From Serilophus lunatus (Eukaryota > Chordata > Aves > Passeriformes > Eurylaimidae), in NCBI GenBank assembly GCA_013399895.1, contig VXBA01001255.1, positions 3,206,692 through 3,270,691 of the forward strand: a stretch of DNA of 64,000 bases. Direction: 5' to 3'. The position numbers and the translations under genes are program-made. Shown here piece by piece: positions 12,040 to 24,324 of this stretch; the first letter of the stretch is position 1; every line of letters starts with the position of its first letter. The notes beneath the pieces are model-generated. The model did not search any database. It was not told the origin of the DNA and worked only from the letters and a program-made list of their open reading frames with translations.

Positions 12040-14172
12040 GTAGGTGGGAAATAGTTTGGGGGGTTCTTTGAAAGGGAGTGGGTGGATCTTTGCATTTTGT
12101 GTATTAGAGGAGAGGAGTGTGGGGAAATGGATTTCCCATGCTGGAGCACCAAAGGGGGCATGTAAAATGTCAAACCTAGACAAAATAGTTTCTTTTTAAG
12201 CCAATTAGGCTTCAGAAGGAAACCTACTGGGTGAATTTTCATCAAGCTTCTGCAGGGTGACAGCACAGTTGCGTGCGTGGGGTCATTTGTAGGTGTGTTT
12301 CTTTGCAAGCATGGTACCCCACCTAGTAGTTCAATCTACCAAGTGCTTGGTTTGCATGCACGACCCAGAGAATTAAACATGTACGTTCTGTGATCTGCGC
12401 TTAAAAAATTGCAGCTGGAATTCTAAAGGTGGTGGGTCATGACCAGTTTCAAAATGAATCTCTTTTAATTCCCCAAATCCCATTGTTTCTGTGTCAGGAG
12501 TTCAGCCATTTTTCTTCTATAATGTTGAATTTTCATCCACTGTAACTACTTAGCTTCAGCTTTACACCTGCAACTCTTTTCCCCAATGTAAGTCTACCCA
12601 ACTCTAAGTTCAGCCTGAAGGGCAGTCTGCTTGAATATAGAGCACTGTGTAAAGCCCTGACTAGATTTATTGGTGTTACAGAGTAGAATTTACATGTTAT
12701 TCTAACTTTTTAAGAGTCCTTGTTTAACCTGGCGTCCCAGAGAAGTCAAACAGTGTCAGTCTTCTTTCTTCAAGCTGCAGTGAGTTCCTAGTGACAGTGG
12801 TTTTGGTTTTGTTAATCCAAATCCCATCTAGTTAATTGGAAAGTTCATCAGAAACAGAATTCATGTCAGACGAATTGCACTGTGTCAGCCCTAACTTACA
12901 CAGATAATTTATCTAAACTCCAGCCCTTGAACAAGGCTGTGCATTAGCTGCCTTTCACTCCCTTTACTACAGCCCCCTTTTAATTGTGCTTAATGCTAAC
13001 TTCACGTGGCTTGAAAGGAATCCATCTCGCCATCCCTGGGTATTGCAAGTGAATGGCATAGTCAACCTCTCATTTAAATAATGGTAGTACAGGGAATAGG
13101 TTTTAAATGGTTATCGTAAAACATATGATTAACGTCTGTAGACTGTTTACTTTTCTTCTGTGAGCATTCTTTCAAGTGTGCAAATAACTCACTGGATGGT
13201 TAAAGCCCAGTTAATCTGTTTGGGTTTTGTAATGGAGAAAAAGCAATGTCTGCATGAAAATGTCACACAAGGAGATTTAATTTAGAGATTAAAAGCTTCC
13301 CAAGTGACTTAAAAAAATAGTTTTTAGCCATGAATACAGTACCTCTTCCTTTTAAAGCTCTCTGTTTTAATGTTGCTTCTGCTGTGTAATTGTGCTTTGG
13401 CTTGTTAATTGAAAGACCCAGTCTTGTAACCCTTACTCCTCTTGAGTAATTCCTACTTGCTCTTAAGGTAAGGAGCATTAATATTTAAGACTTGTGTCTG
13501 GAGCTGCTTTCTGCTTACCAAATAGGATCTGCACTGGATTCAGAGAGGATGGGTGGGCCCTCTGTCCTCCCCTGCACACGCTCAGCATCTGCCCCTGGTT
13601 CTACCAAGCATTTTCAGGGGCTCTCATCTCCACTCCTAGGTTTCGGAAAAGGTTTACTAGGTTTGCTCAAAAGTTAACGTAATTTACAATTTTAACGATT
13701 TTTAAACTCTTTTTGGAGATTACTTTGGAATAATGGCATGTTACTGAGTACCCAGTCAACATCTAGGTAGGGCCTGTGGTCTTTTGGCTGACTTTGAGAG
13801 TAAAATAAGGATAAAGTTTTTACAGGGCCCATCTTTCTGTTCAGTATTTAAAACAGTATCTAGAACAGCATCGGACCAAAATTATATCCGAGACTGCTAA
13901 ACTCTAAATAACAAAATAATTATCTCTGATTAATAGAGGTGACTGAGAGAGTGAATAACATAGTTTTTTCTAGTTGGATCTCATTTAACAAAATTCCAGG
14001 AGGCTCACTTTAAAAATAAGATTGTGAAACAGCCTTTGGAAACCCGAAGTGAAGGCACAAGTATTGTAATAAAAATATATTGATAGGAATTTAGAAATAA
14101 ACATGGGGTTTTTTATATTTTATTTATTTGCATGTCTTGGTACTGACGCTGCTTTATGTTCCTCTTCTATAG
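12040..14172 (+). other. TCF7L2: TCF7L2 intron
   Basis: This is a 2.1-kb intron from GTAGGT to the acceptor ttctatag. No exon, repeat family or strong regulatory signature was recognised. The open frames at 13492-13682 have no recognisable protein content. Confidence 0.85.
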
Positions 14173-14275
14173 GAATTCCAAGGCCTCCACATCCTCCAGA
14201 TATATCTCCTTATTATCCATTATCACCAGGCACTGTAGGACAAATCCCCCATCCGCTAGGATGGTTAGTACCACA
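14173..14275 (+). CDS. TCF7L2: TCF7L2 exon with alternative LVPQ donor
   Basis: The exon completes the carried Gly codon and reads I-P-R-P-P-H-P-P-D-I-S-P-Y-Y-P-L-S-P-G-T, then VGQIPHPLGWLVPQ, with the last Q split across the junction. It is 103 nt with donor GTAAGG at 14276. Twelve bases earlier, after the TG of the Trp codon, GTTAGT at 14264 is a second usable donor. It removes LVPQ and keeps the frame (W joins QGQ). The LVPQ plus/minus choice is a known property of vertebrate TCF7L2 and influences its activator versus repressor behaviour. The region lies in the central regulatory domain. Confidence 0.97.
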
Positions 14276-16972
14276 GTAAGGAGTTCCATTTTTTTATTTT
14301 CCTTTTTCATTTTCTGATGTGTAAAAATATGTGTGTGTACATGTGTGCTTTGAGTTTTGCCAAGATTGTTTGCCAATTGTCACTTCACTGAGGGTTATGA
14401 ATTTACCCACCTCATGAAGATTAATTACAACTTATACCAGGTCATGTGGTCTTAAACAAACATGAGCAGTTGGACACAGCTTTGCATGTCATCCCAACCA
14501 GCTGATGGCTGGTGAAGCATGAATTTTTAAACCTTTCTGAAGAAATGTCCTTTTCTTCTTATTGCCCTTACACTGCACCATATGGGTTTTTCTCAGATTT
14601 GATTTTCTGGGGGCTCGGGATGGTTCTCATGGACTGTTTTTACCAGGGCCATCCTCACTACAAAGATGGACTTTTAAATTTCATTTCCCTTCTCTGTTGA
14701 AAAATCTTTCGTTTTTCTCGCAGAACAGTAGAGCTTTACATCGGCCAGGGAGTAGCATTCCTGGTTGAGATGTGGCTGGGCAGTTGGCAATTGGCATCTG
14801 AGGAATGGAATTTTCTTGCAAACAAGAAAGAGGAATTAGTTTACTTTCAAACTGACTAAGAAAAAAGCCGTGGAAAGTTAGGCTGGAGTTTCTTTTTCTT
14901 TTCAACTCTTCGTGTCCCACTTTTAGAGCCTTGTTGGATATGAGGTTCGCTCCAGTAATTGGGTCCTTCTTTTCTTTGCATCTCTGCAATGGATTTAGAA
15001 TACATTTAAGGACTGCCTAAGCTTTTGTGTAGTATGTTTGGTTTAAGTAATTACAAAATCCATGTGTGTTACTGGATACAACAATTCTCTGCATTATAGA
15101 TCAAGACTGTTACTGGGGGGGGGGTTTTCACAAGTTGGGGTGGTCATATTTCTTTTAGAAATAAATTCCCCAAAACTCAAAATTGTTTGCTCCTGATTGA
15201 GGTTATTTGGCCAGCTGTGCTAAAATATCTCTCTACAAGTTTACCCCCCATGAGGAATTGGCATTGACACCCCATAGGAGAGCAGGAGGTCCCCACATAC
15301 TCCCGGGTCTTGGGCAGGGAGAGTTGGTGGAGTCAGAGGCTTTGGGGTCCTTTTTCTAGCACTGAAGTATTGATGCAGGAGAGATAGAGCTCAGGCCTTG
15401 GTCACAGCACCTCATTTCTGGTGATTTTGGGGGCTTCCCTTTCTTGTGGAGTGGTCATTCAGCTTGTTTGTGTAGAGGCTCTCCCAGCCTGGGAGTGAAA
15501 AAGGCTGCTTCTCCAGAAGAGCACATCAAGAGCAAAAAAAAATCCCAGGGCATTGCTCCCTGAACTCTGAAATTCCTCCTCATTTGTGGTGGCTTACTTT
15601 TCACACAGGATACCCTGAACACTCACAGAATGCATATCAGCTCCTTTTCTTCTTCTTTCTTGCTTGCAAGGCCTACCTGCAGTACAGTCATCTCAGGCTC
15701 CTCTGTTGCATCTGCTTAGCTCAAGTTTGCACAGCAACAGGCTCAGCATTTAAAACAAACATACTCCCTAATGCCAAAAGTCAGTAACATGAAAGAGAAT
15801 GCAGGGAAGAAACTCCTCACTGTCATTGACTTGTGTCTCATTGCTCATCTGTCTTGGACCTTATGTGTACGTGTACAAACATGGGCTTGTTCTCCTTGAA
15901 CCTCATGCCATGGTTGCCAAAGCATGTGAATGTTGCCACATGTGGCCAGTTTCACCAGGCAAACGCTAATGGCCACCTCTGTCGCTGGAAGACTCTTGTT
16001 AAGTCACTGCTGGTTTAGAACAAGTCAACACTCATGTCCTACTTACCTACCCACAGCTCTTGCAGCTTCTCCAAGTGGTTCGTGTTGAGGGGTGATACCA
16101 TCACGTTTGCTTTTGCTCTAGATTAGCATGACCAACTTCACAGAAGTAACCCAAGGTTTTCATCTCCCCTCTCGTTTCCACTCGTGCTTCACCATCAACT
16201 TCCCAGCCCATCTATCCTCAACTGGCCTGCATCTGTCTGGCATAGAACCCACCCCAAAAGCATCTTGCCCAGTCAGATGATATATTTGAAGGACAGATGA
16301 AACGAGCTAGCCAGCACAGACAAACCTCCATCAGAAAAAGTTGTGTGTCTTTCATGAGGATGCTGTTTTGCATGTTGCTGTATTTTTTAATTATTGTAAT
16401 GAGGTGTGATTGTCTATTGGTTACCCACAATACTTCTTGGGGACTCTCCCCCGGTAACTCTTGTCAACACTTGTTAATCTGACAAAAGGCTACAAATTAA
16501 GCTCTGTTAATTTAATGTTTTCTCACCGAGATCTAAATACCGAAAGAGGCCCAAAGCGCAACTGAAGTCCTTTGATTCACTGTACTTTATTTTGGTATAA
16601 ATTTACATTCATTATTGTTTTCCTTTGGATGTGTAGCCCTCAATTAGTGTGATGGCTCCATTAAAGCAAGCGAGACTTCGCCTTTAATTATTACAACAAA
16701 ACACCTAGTTTCAGCTTGGGGAGAGGGTCTCTATTGACATAAGCAGAGGTTATAAAATTTAATTAGCCATTCCTATCAGATTTATGGCATTCAAATTGTT
16801 CTGTGTTTCTTTCCTTTGATCCTTGCTGTACAATCCCCAAGATTTTTGTTCTGATCAAATGAGAATAAAGCTTACTGTGCAGAGAGAATTTTTTTTTTTT
16901 GTTGTGTGGGGTTTTTTTTTTTAAACCCTTTTTTTCTTCCTCTCATTCTCTCTTTCCCTTCCCTTTTGCCAG
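14276..16972 (+). other. TCF7L2: TCF7L2 intron
   Basis: This 2.7-kb intron ends in a long T-rich polypyrimidine tract and the acceptor tttgccag. A homopolymer G run of ten lies at 15115-15124. The block 16490-16860 has regulatory character and is listed separately. Nothing coding was recognised. Confidence 0.85.
16490..16860. promoter_or_regulatory. Candidate intronic enhancer with two TCF/LEF sites
   Basis: Two CTTTGAT cores occur here. One is at 16570-16576 (CCTTTGATTC) and one at 16814-16820 (CCTTTGATCC, an exact match to the TCF/LEF consensus CCTTTGATC). Between them lie several TTAATTA/TAATTAG homeodomain-type cores, around 16684-16692 and 16759-16767. The combination suggests a Wnt-responsive, possibly autoregulatory element within TCF7L2 itself. 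This is inferred from motifs only. Confidence 0.35.
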
Positions 16973-17059
16973 GCAAGGTCAGCCAGTGTACCCAATCACA
17001 ACAGGGGGTTTCCGCCACCCTTACCCAACAGCTCTGACCGTCAATGCTTCCATGTCAAG
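16973..17059 (+). CDS. TCF7L2: TCF7L2 exon: Q-G-Q-P-V-Y-P-I segment
   Basis: The exon supplies the last base of the split Gln codon, then reads QGQPVYPITTGGFRHPYPTA followed by L-T-V-N-A-S-M-S, ending with the first two bases of an Arg codon (donor GTGAGT at 17060). It is 87 nt, in frame with both neighbours, and is effectively the standard vertebrate TCF7L2 sequence. It belongs to the central regulatory region before the HMG box. The Met in N-A-S-M-S is the first internal Met downstream of the 11907 exon. Its downstream partner has alternative acceptors (23353 or 23368), so the residues after M-S vary between isoforms. Confidence 0.97.
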
Positions 17060-17589
17060 GTGAGTTCAAATACTGAGGTCCTAAATCTAGAGAGAATGTA
17101 ACTCCTCCTACTGCTCTTTCTGGAGGAGTGCATTTCATCTAGACAGCATATTTCTGAAAGCACTTCAGTTAAACAGTCAGCTTTTCAGTGGAGTGGAGGA
17201 GGAGAGGGTGAGGGGTACCTTCCCATGTAAGGAGAAGTTGGTGTCCAAACGCTATCATTTGGCTTCAAGGATTTGGTTTTGAGGGAGAGGTGGAGGAGCA
17301 AAATTCATCTTTAAAAGCCAAACTAAATGAAAGAGCTGGGAGAATGTAATGTTGAAAAAGCAAGGAGGAGAAGTCATGATACCTTTTGCTTTCTCAGTGG
17401 CTAGCAACCAGAGCAGTGCTCTCTGTGAGAGGGAAGTCTCAGGAGGGAGGAGGACTGCTCTTCAAGCGGAGTTGGGGGAAGGTTATTGTACTGTGTTTTC
17501 CCCTACCAAAGCTCCAAACACCGATAGTCAACATAAAAGGGCCTGCCTGACCCTCTAAAGCTTTAGAAGTATATATTTCTTCCCCCTCC

Positions 17590-17840
17590 CTACCTCCAAT
17601 TAATTCCATCTAATTTTCCAGGGGCTGCTAGTTTTATTTACAAACTGGTTGGCAGCACTATGTTTAAGTAATCACTAATTGCTCCTAATGATAGTTTTAT
17701 TTTCTGTTCATCTGATTTTCAGTCTGCTTAATTAAATCGGTGGAAGTTTAGACTTTCCTGATGGGCCGAAACAGCTAATCCATTTTGATGATGGCACATA
17801 ATTAAATTAGCATGCATTACATAGCGAGGTTCCACGTCTC
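17590..17840. promoter_or_regulatory. Candidate conserved non-coding block (TAAT-rich)
   Basis: This 250-bp block has repeated homeodomain-type cores (CAATTAATTCC near 17597, CACTAATTGC near 17671, CTTAATTAAATC near 17727, ATAATTAAATTAG near 17799) set among G/C-containing spacers. Such composition is typical of conserved enhancers of developmental genes. No alignment is possible here, so the call rests on composition and motif density. Confidence 0.3.
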
Positions 17841-18229
17841 TTCCCTGCCGCGTCCCTTCCTCTGTCTCTGCAGTTTAGTATGTGAAGGTTGGTGTATAGA
17901 TGATTTAAGGAGGAAAAGATGGGTGATGGCTGGTGGGAAGCACACCTCCTTGATAAATGGAGTTCATGAGTGAATGGGTAGGGAAATAATGTATTGTGTG
18001 CTTTAGAAAAGTAAACGAAAGCAAAAAACTAGAATTCGCACATGTCGGTCCAGCAAATAGAGAGAGAACTGGAAAATCAACTTTAAAAAAAAAATTAGGC
18101 AGACCCAGCACAGGGGAGAAAAAATACTGGTTTGGGGAGAGAGCTGCAAATTTAAACAATGGTTCCCTCCTTCCATTTAGTCTTTTTTAATATCTGTAAA
18201 AGACTTGCAGCCATGGTGTGAGGCAAAGT

Positions 18230-19080
18230 AGAGCTTGATTTAGTTTAATTATTATTACAGAGGCTAGTCATTTGAGGGAGGGGGGAGATGTGGAGGGGGG
18301 GGCTATATTCCCAAGATAGACTTTATGAAAGGTATCTAGTTAAAAAGAGTACACAGCAAATTAAATACATTATTGTGGTAATGGGACGACAGAAGTAGAG
18401 GTCTATTATACTTATGGCAGTTATAGGAAATGTAGGCTCCTTGCCCTGTTCTAGCACATCCTTTGATATTCATTCCATTCAGCAGCAGGGCCAGGACTTC
18501 TCAGAATTAAGTGATGGGTCATTATACTTTAAACACCATGGAGAAGCCTAGATTGGCAATTAAACAGCACTTGCTGACACTCGCTTGTGCCACCCTGTGA
18601 CCCCCTTTAGATTGAGTTGTTGGAGCTCGGGGCCCTCAGCCTGCTAAATTGGTAGCAGGCACTTCTCCTGACGAGGGCTGGCTCTGAAATCTGCCGGCTT
18701 CAAAGGGAGCAAGATCATGTATAAACCATAATGTGGGTGCACCGTGGCTCAAAAAATAAGGCAGGAATAGATGAAATGTTACAAGTGCAAGGGGAAAATG
18801 AGAGAATAATGACAAATCTAATGCAACTCAAAGCAGAATTGTTGCACAGAAAAATGCATCCCACTGCTTGTGCATAAAATCAAGGCAGGCAGATGACATC
18901 CAGTTAACAGAAACATGTCAACAGTGAAGTAAAGTGAGAGTGAGTAAGAGAGAAGCCCCTGAGACAGCCAGGAACAAAAAATTAGTTGTCCTTAACAAGT
19001 TAAGACTCATCATTATATTCTGGCTTGGAGCCATAAAAGGAGACAGTGGTGTATAATGAGCTGCTTAGAATTTTTAGGGT
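18230..19080. promoter_or_regulatory. Candidate conserved non-coding block
   Basis: An unusually complex, repeat-free 850-bp stretch with TTTAATTATTATTA near 18243, CAATTAAACAG near 18556 and AAATTAG/AGTTAAC-type motifs near 18900-18985. It contrasts with the homopolymer-rich sequence around it. Function as an enhancer is inferred. Confidence 0.3.
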
Positions 19081-22000
19081 GTTTATTGCAATTCATGGAA
19101 TACTTGTCTAGAGAAAAAATATGGTGAATGTGTTAGGTGAAGGTGAGGGGTGTGTATACACATGCAGAGCCGTTCTTTTTGTCTCTGACATAAGCCCATA
19201 CACATGCACATGCTCAGGCACACATGCAGAGTGACGAATAGATTTAAGATATTTACCCTTTGTTTCAGCCCAGAAACTTCTCTTCTGGTTTCTCATAGAT
19301 GGGAACACCCTCTGGGCAAACCGTGCTCTGATACGTGGTTCAAGGCGTGTTTTCTCATGCCCGCAGTATCAGCTGGAGTGCCTGAGCTCAGCTGTGGGAC
19401 AGTCCTGGTCCTGAGTAGCCAGTGGAGTTGGGAGATGGGGCTGGCATGCCCAGAGGTGCCCATGCTTGCCTGCAGACATGTTGTTTGTGGCTTCCAGGCA
19501 ACAGCCCTGCAGGGCCCTGGTACAGCCCTCAGCTTTGCTGTACTGCTTCTGCCCAAACACCAAAGCCAGAGCAGACCCCAAACTCACCTCCCCACCCATG
19601 GTTTTCCAGAGCCTGCCTTTAAAAGTAGTTCCCATCCTTGCCTGCAGTATGGTATAGATCTTTGGAGCATATATGCTTCCCAACTCTGAACGTTCCCTAA
19701 GCTTAGTAATTATAGTTCATTAGTTAGAGTGTGCTTATGAATAGTTTATAAAAGGTTAATGGGTGACTAATGGTGATTTTTCATAAATGGTTTAGACTAT
19801 TAAGCTAGTGTCTTCAGGTTGTTTTAACCATTTACTCTTCATTGTTGCTTGTAGCGTCTCCCCACTCACTTTGTATGCGTGCAGCATGCTTGTAACAACT
19901 CTTGATCCTTCATTAATCCTCTGTAATATGCCTTTAAGGTCAAATGAGACAGGGTTAACTGACTGATGGGCAAACAGTGGACCCACTATGAAAAAACAAC
20001 TGCTGTGAGAGGAAATCAGGAAATAATTTAGCAGAATTACACCAGCTGAACACTGAACAGCACTTAAGTGGTGGCAGTGGAAAATACCTTCTGTAATTGA
20101 AATTTCAAGGGAAATTCACTTTTGCTGAATGTAATTACTGAAGTTGGAGTGTATCCAGGAACTTAAAAATTAACACTCTTCCCCTGCTGGTATTGCCACG
20201 TGAGTGGCTGTCTACATAGAAATAAACTGGCACTCAGACTTTGGGCTGAACCCTTTCCCAGCCCACTGAATTCCATGGGATTCTGAGAGCAACTTAGGGT
20301 TCTGGAGCATGTTTTATAGCCTCAAATGTAGGAAGGGGTGTGTAAGTCCCATAGGCAGCCTTGTGTCTTAGAGAGATTCAGTATGAAAAAGTGGATGGTC
20401 ATTGGTAATGGACACACCACTTCCTAATGGAAACTGCAACCCCAGAAATAACTGTTGAGGTGAAGCTGCCTGTTGTTGAAGGATGCTGTCTCTGGAGTTC
20501 AGAGCTCAGCGAATAAAATACCCCAGCTGAGGTCAGTGGAGGCTTCACCATCTTACAGGCTTTCACACAACATGAACATATAGGTTTCTTCTCCCCTACT
20601 GCCCTTGCTCTCCATCTGGTCATTCCCCAGTGTACAAATACTCTTTCTCCTAAACAGAAATTAAGAGTATGTTTTCCTCATAATTATGGGGGAAGTCACA
20701 TTTTTTGCAGATTTTCTTCAGCCTCCTCAAGTTTTCATTAGCTAGAGATATTTAAATCTTCATCAAAAATAAATAGAATAAACCTCTATCTTTTGTTGGA
20801 TTTGTTTCCTTTCAACATCCTGATCATACAACAGTCCACCATGTAGGCAGAGTTCATTTTGCAGTGTGTTTTAGTTTTTGACCAGTTGCTCACTTGAGAG
20901 GCAAGTCTATGACCCAGTTAGCATGACCACATCACAGGATCCTCTGCAGAAGCTTAACAAGCACCATCTTTTGTCCCCATTAACTCAAGCTGTAATCAGC
21001 CTTTTGTGATACTTGGAACCCCTTCTCCAGTGATGAGTCTAATCTTATTTAGGTCCATTCTCACCCTTGTGCTACCACCCTCAGCTCTTTTTCCTCACTG
21101 GTATATGCCCCCTGCACTTCCCACTGAGCCCTCATGTCAGACAAATGCAGCTCTTCCTGCCAGCTCTTTGAAGGAAGGCTTTTCATCTCCATCTTCATCC
21201 TTCATTGTCCCCTTGTCACCGGCCCAGCATCATAATCCTCTCTCAAACACTGGGTCTTGCCAGGGACAGACAGTCATTCGATAGGATGTGTGTCAAATTC
21301 TTATCACTATACTTACACCACTTTCAGCGAGGTCAGTTTTTTGCCATTCATTTTATTTTTGACCATGCTTGTAAATTAGTATTTTTTTTAAATAATCTCT
21401 TAATGTCAGTTTTTACTGTTTGCATTGTACTGTGGCTGAAGGCTGCAGGTGCTGTGTGAACAAAGTTTGTGTCCAATCAAAATACATACACACAGAAATA
21501 AAGAGCAAGAGAACAGAAAAAAATGATACAGAGACCCAGTTTGTCTTTCTGATGGCAAAGCTGTTCTGTGACAGAACTGGGACAAAGATGACAGTCTTCG
21601 TTGCTGCCTCAACATTGTCTTCTGTTCTGACCTACCATGAACCAAAGGATATCCTCAACTGTGTCTTTTTCTCCCAGCTACTTTTGTCAGAGAATGGGAA
21701 GGCACTTGGACAATCCACTTGAAGATTTGTGTCCATGAGTCTTTGGCAGAAGTAGGAATGACCATTTTGCTGCCCATTCTCCTGTTCCCTTGCCATCTCA
21801 CTCTCCTCTTTTCCTTTTCTTCATGCCTTTGTTTGTGAGGGAACTGCAATTCTTTACAACTTGAACAATTTCACATTCTCCCTGTCAGTGCTTGCTCTTC
21901 CCACCACTGCCATCAAAGACAAAATACTTCTTTCTAATCAGCCTGAGTACAACCAGCTGATAAACAAAGATTCTCAGAGCTCATGGTGGACAATACCTCT

Positions 22001-22549
22001 TGTTCATGAAAGTACTTCTGTGTCATCTTGTGAGTGTATGTGGGAATGTCTAGGCAGTTGCATGGGGATGGGGTTGTTAAGCTCAGCATTGGAATTTATG
22101 AGAGAGGGAAAAAGAAATCCCATTTTATTTCTGATACTTACAGACAGCCATGGTATGTCACCCCATTTTAAATCCCATGTGATAGAAAAAAAATTCATTG
22201 TGTATTGATCATAGAAGAAATAATTATTAATCCCATTGCATGTTCTGTATTCTTGGGTTATTTTCCTTGGACTGGATGGTTCTAAATCTGGGATGAGAGT
22301 AGGGATTTTCAGTGAGAAAACCCCTTGTCATTTGCCAGATCACTGTGTGGCATTTTGGGGGAAGTTATTTCTGAAACATAATTTTAGGCTAGATCCCATT
22401 CCCTGGAAACTGGTTGATTTCAGTGGGAGTTTTCTAAGGAAAGGAAGTCAATCATAATGTGCTTTCCATACTCACTGCAAAAACCTTTCTGAGACTGTTG
22501 AGAAATAATGGTGTAAGTCAATCCTGCTTTTGAGAAGCTTGTTCATTTT

Positions 22550-23300
22550 AGTTAAAATGTAAAAAGTTTGAATGATTGCGCCGTGTTTGTGCTGTGACCC
22601 CGACTGAGCAATTAGATTCATGAAGACGGATTGCACATCCCTCTGAATCCAATTGCAGGACCGGGGCCTGTCTATGTGTACAGCCATAAACCATAAAGCT
22701 GACATCATTTTTTTCTCTTTAGAAAGGCCAGACTTATTTTGTATGAATTTAAGCCTTTCTAGGTTACTTTCATGGGTCAAAATTTACTTAATTCCACAGT
22801 CTTTCCACCTTCTGTTTATGTGGCTCAGAGATTTATTAGACACAAATAGTGCATCTAATGCTCCATCAACAAAATGTAGCTAATGAGGCATCTATAAGTA
22901 TTATCAAAAAAGCATCTAGAATGTGTTGGCATTAATATTTTATATTACTGTCAATATACAATAAAAGATGTCATCCTAAATTCACAACATGATTCAAAAC
23001 TATGAAAGTTGATTCCTTGGCTGCCACAGATAATTTCTTAGCAAAGAAATGGACTGGTGGATTTTGTTGCAGGTAGCTGAAATTCCACCTCCATACACGT
23101 TCATCCGGTTGAATTCGCCTTTTGTTAAGGATGTTAAAAACCACGATGTCTCATGTCAGTAATGATAATGAAGGGGAAGATTGGCTTTAATGACATTAGA
23201 AGAGTCATTATGTTTAATTTATTGCTAATTAATGCTGCCAGCTTTCATATGCTTTGTCTAGCTGTCATGTGCTTGTTATATGCAGGGGTTTTTTTTAATG
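22550..23300. promoter_or_regulatory. Candidate conserved non-coding block upstream of the 23368 exon
   Basis: This dense, non-repetitive block includes CAATTAGATTCATG near 22610, TTATTAGACAC near 22833 and TTGCTAATTAATGC near 23223. It approaches the exon with the alternative acceptor to within about 70 bp, so a role in splicing control is also possible. Conservation is untested. Confidence 0.3.
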
Positions 23301-23352
23301 TGTGTACACATCCCTCCCCATTCATTCATTTTTATTCTGACGATTTACACAG

Positions 23353-23367
23353 CTTTCTCTCCTCTAG
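23353..23367 (+). CDS. TCF7L2: Alternative 5' extension of the exon (SFLSS)
   Basis: When the acceptor at 23351-23352 is used, these 15 bases read S-F-L-S-S in frame with the carried AG from the previous exon, then continue into R-F-P-P. The segment also doubles as the pyrimidine tract of the shorter form. SFLSS plus/minus isoforms are established for TCF7L2 in several vertebrates. Confidence 0.8.
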   Translation, partial: LSLL

Positions 23368-23493
23368 GTTTCCTCCACACATGGTCCCGCCACACCATAG
23401 TTTACATACAACTGGAATTCCTCATCCGGCCATAGTCACACCAACAGTCAAACAAGAATCTTCCCAGAGCGACGTCGGCTCACTCCACAGCTC
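23368..23493 (+). CDS. TCF7L2: TCF7L2 exon with alternative SFLSS acceptor and VKQE motif
   Basis: The exon completes the Arg codon and reads FPPHMVPPHHSLHTTGIPHP, then A-I-V-T-P-T-V-K-Q-E-S-S-Q-S-D-V-G-S-L-H-S, ending in a split Ser codon (donor GTAAGT at 23494). It is 126 nt. An acceptor 15 bases upstream (cacag ending at 23352) would add SFLSS in frame between M-S and R-F, a known TCF7L2 variant that affects target repression. VKQE fits the sumoylation consensus psi-K-x-E reported for TCF-4. This is the last exon before the HMG box. Confidence 0.97.
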
Positions 23494-24324
23494 GTAAGTT
23501 TTTGCTTCCTGTGTCTTCTTAGAATACTCAAAGCACCACCTGTGAATGTGTGGTTTATAGAAAGGCTTGGGTTTGTGATAATGTTTTTGCTGTGTGATAT
23601 TTTTAATTGCTTTTCTCTTCTGATATAATTGATTTGAACATGGTTTATCTGCCAAAGTGTGCCAAAATTATGGTAGCAGTCTTTGAGAGTCATTTTATGA
23701 CATAGGCAAGTAGTTATTAATTTCACCTGTTTTAACGAGGAAGTGGAATTTTCTTGATCAAGATTCGAGTTTCTTGACCGGTTTCTCTGTTACTCAGTGC
23801 CCAGTATGAAGCCTTGAGATATCAGGTACACCACAGGAGACAATAAATTAGAGCATAAACGGCTTGTTCAAAGCTGCAGAGAGCTGGTTCATGTTCAGTT
23901 TTGAACCAAGGGGAGCTGTGGTCTACCTCTGCTCCTGGTGGTTCTGGTGCTTCTTGCCTTTCATTTTATAGGTGATGCACAAAGACAGCATTTTGATTCC
24001 CATTGGTAACGGGGTGTAATTATTTCCTCTACCATCATGCTCAGAAGCCCTCCCTCTGAACTCATTTTTTTGGATGTCCATGTCCTTCCAAGGTTCTTGT
24101 AGTGTCTGAGGGGTACTTGGTGATATTGCATAAATATGAGTTTTCTTGTAATACTCTTAAAACTATTCTCATACATCAGCCAGTGTGAAGGCCGTAGAGA
24201 ACCTTTTGGTCCTCTTGCTAGAGATTTCTGAGGATTAATGGTAGAGAGATGGAAAGGATTAATTTAATAAATTCAAAAGGGTTCTCACTGTGAGATCTCT
24301 CTCTGTTTTATCTTTACCCTTCAG
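23494..24324 (+). other. TCF7L2: TCF7L2 intron
   Basis: This is an 831-bp intron with donor GTAAGT and acceptor acccttcag. No further feature was seen. Confidence 0.9.

Larger units (their letters stand above)
17060..23367 (+). other. TCF7L2: TCF7L2 intron, 6.3 kb
   Basis: This is the largest intron in the window lying wholly between canonical exons. It has no recognisable transposon and no exon. Three AT-rich blocks with dense TAAT-type motifs (17590-17840, 18230-19080, 22550-23300) look regulatory and are listed separately. A long open frame at 19204-19689 lies in moderately GC-rich sequence and has no recognised family. Confidence 0.8.

Noticed and set aside
7068..13840. CAGGGCCCATCTTTCT occurring near 7068 and 13824
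   Set aside because: A 16-base match is about what chance predicts in a 64-kb window, and the flanks do not match.
19204..19689. 161-codon open frame in a TCF7L2 intron
   Set aside because: It has no recognised domain, similar-length open frames overlap it on the other strand, and no suitable splice structure or family match is seen. A GC-rich chance frame is more likely.
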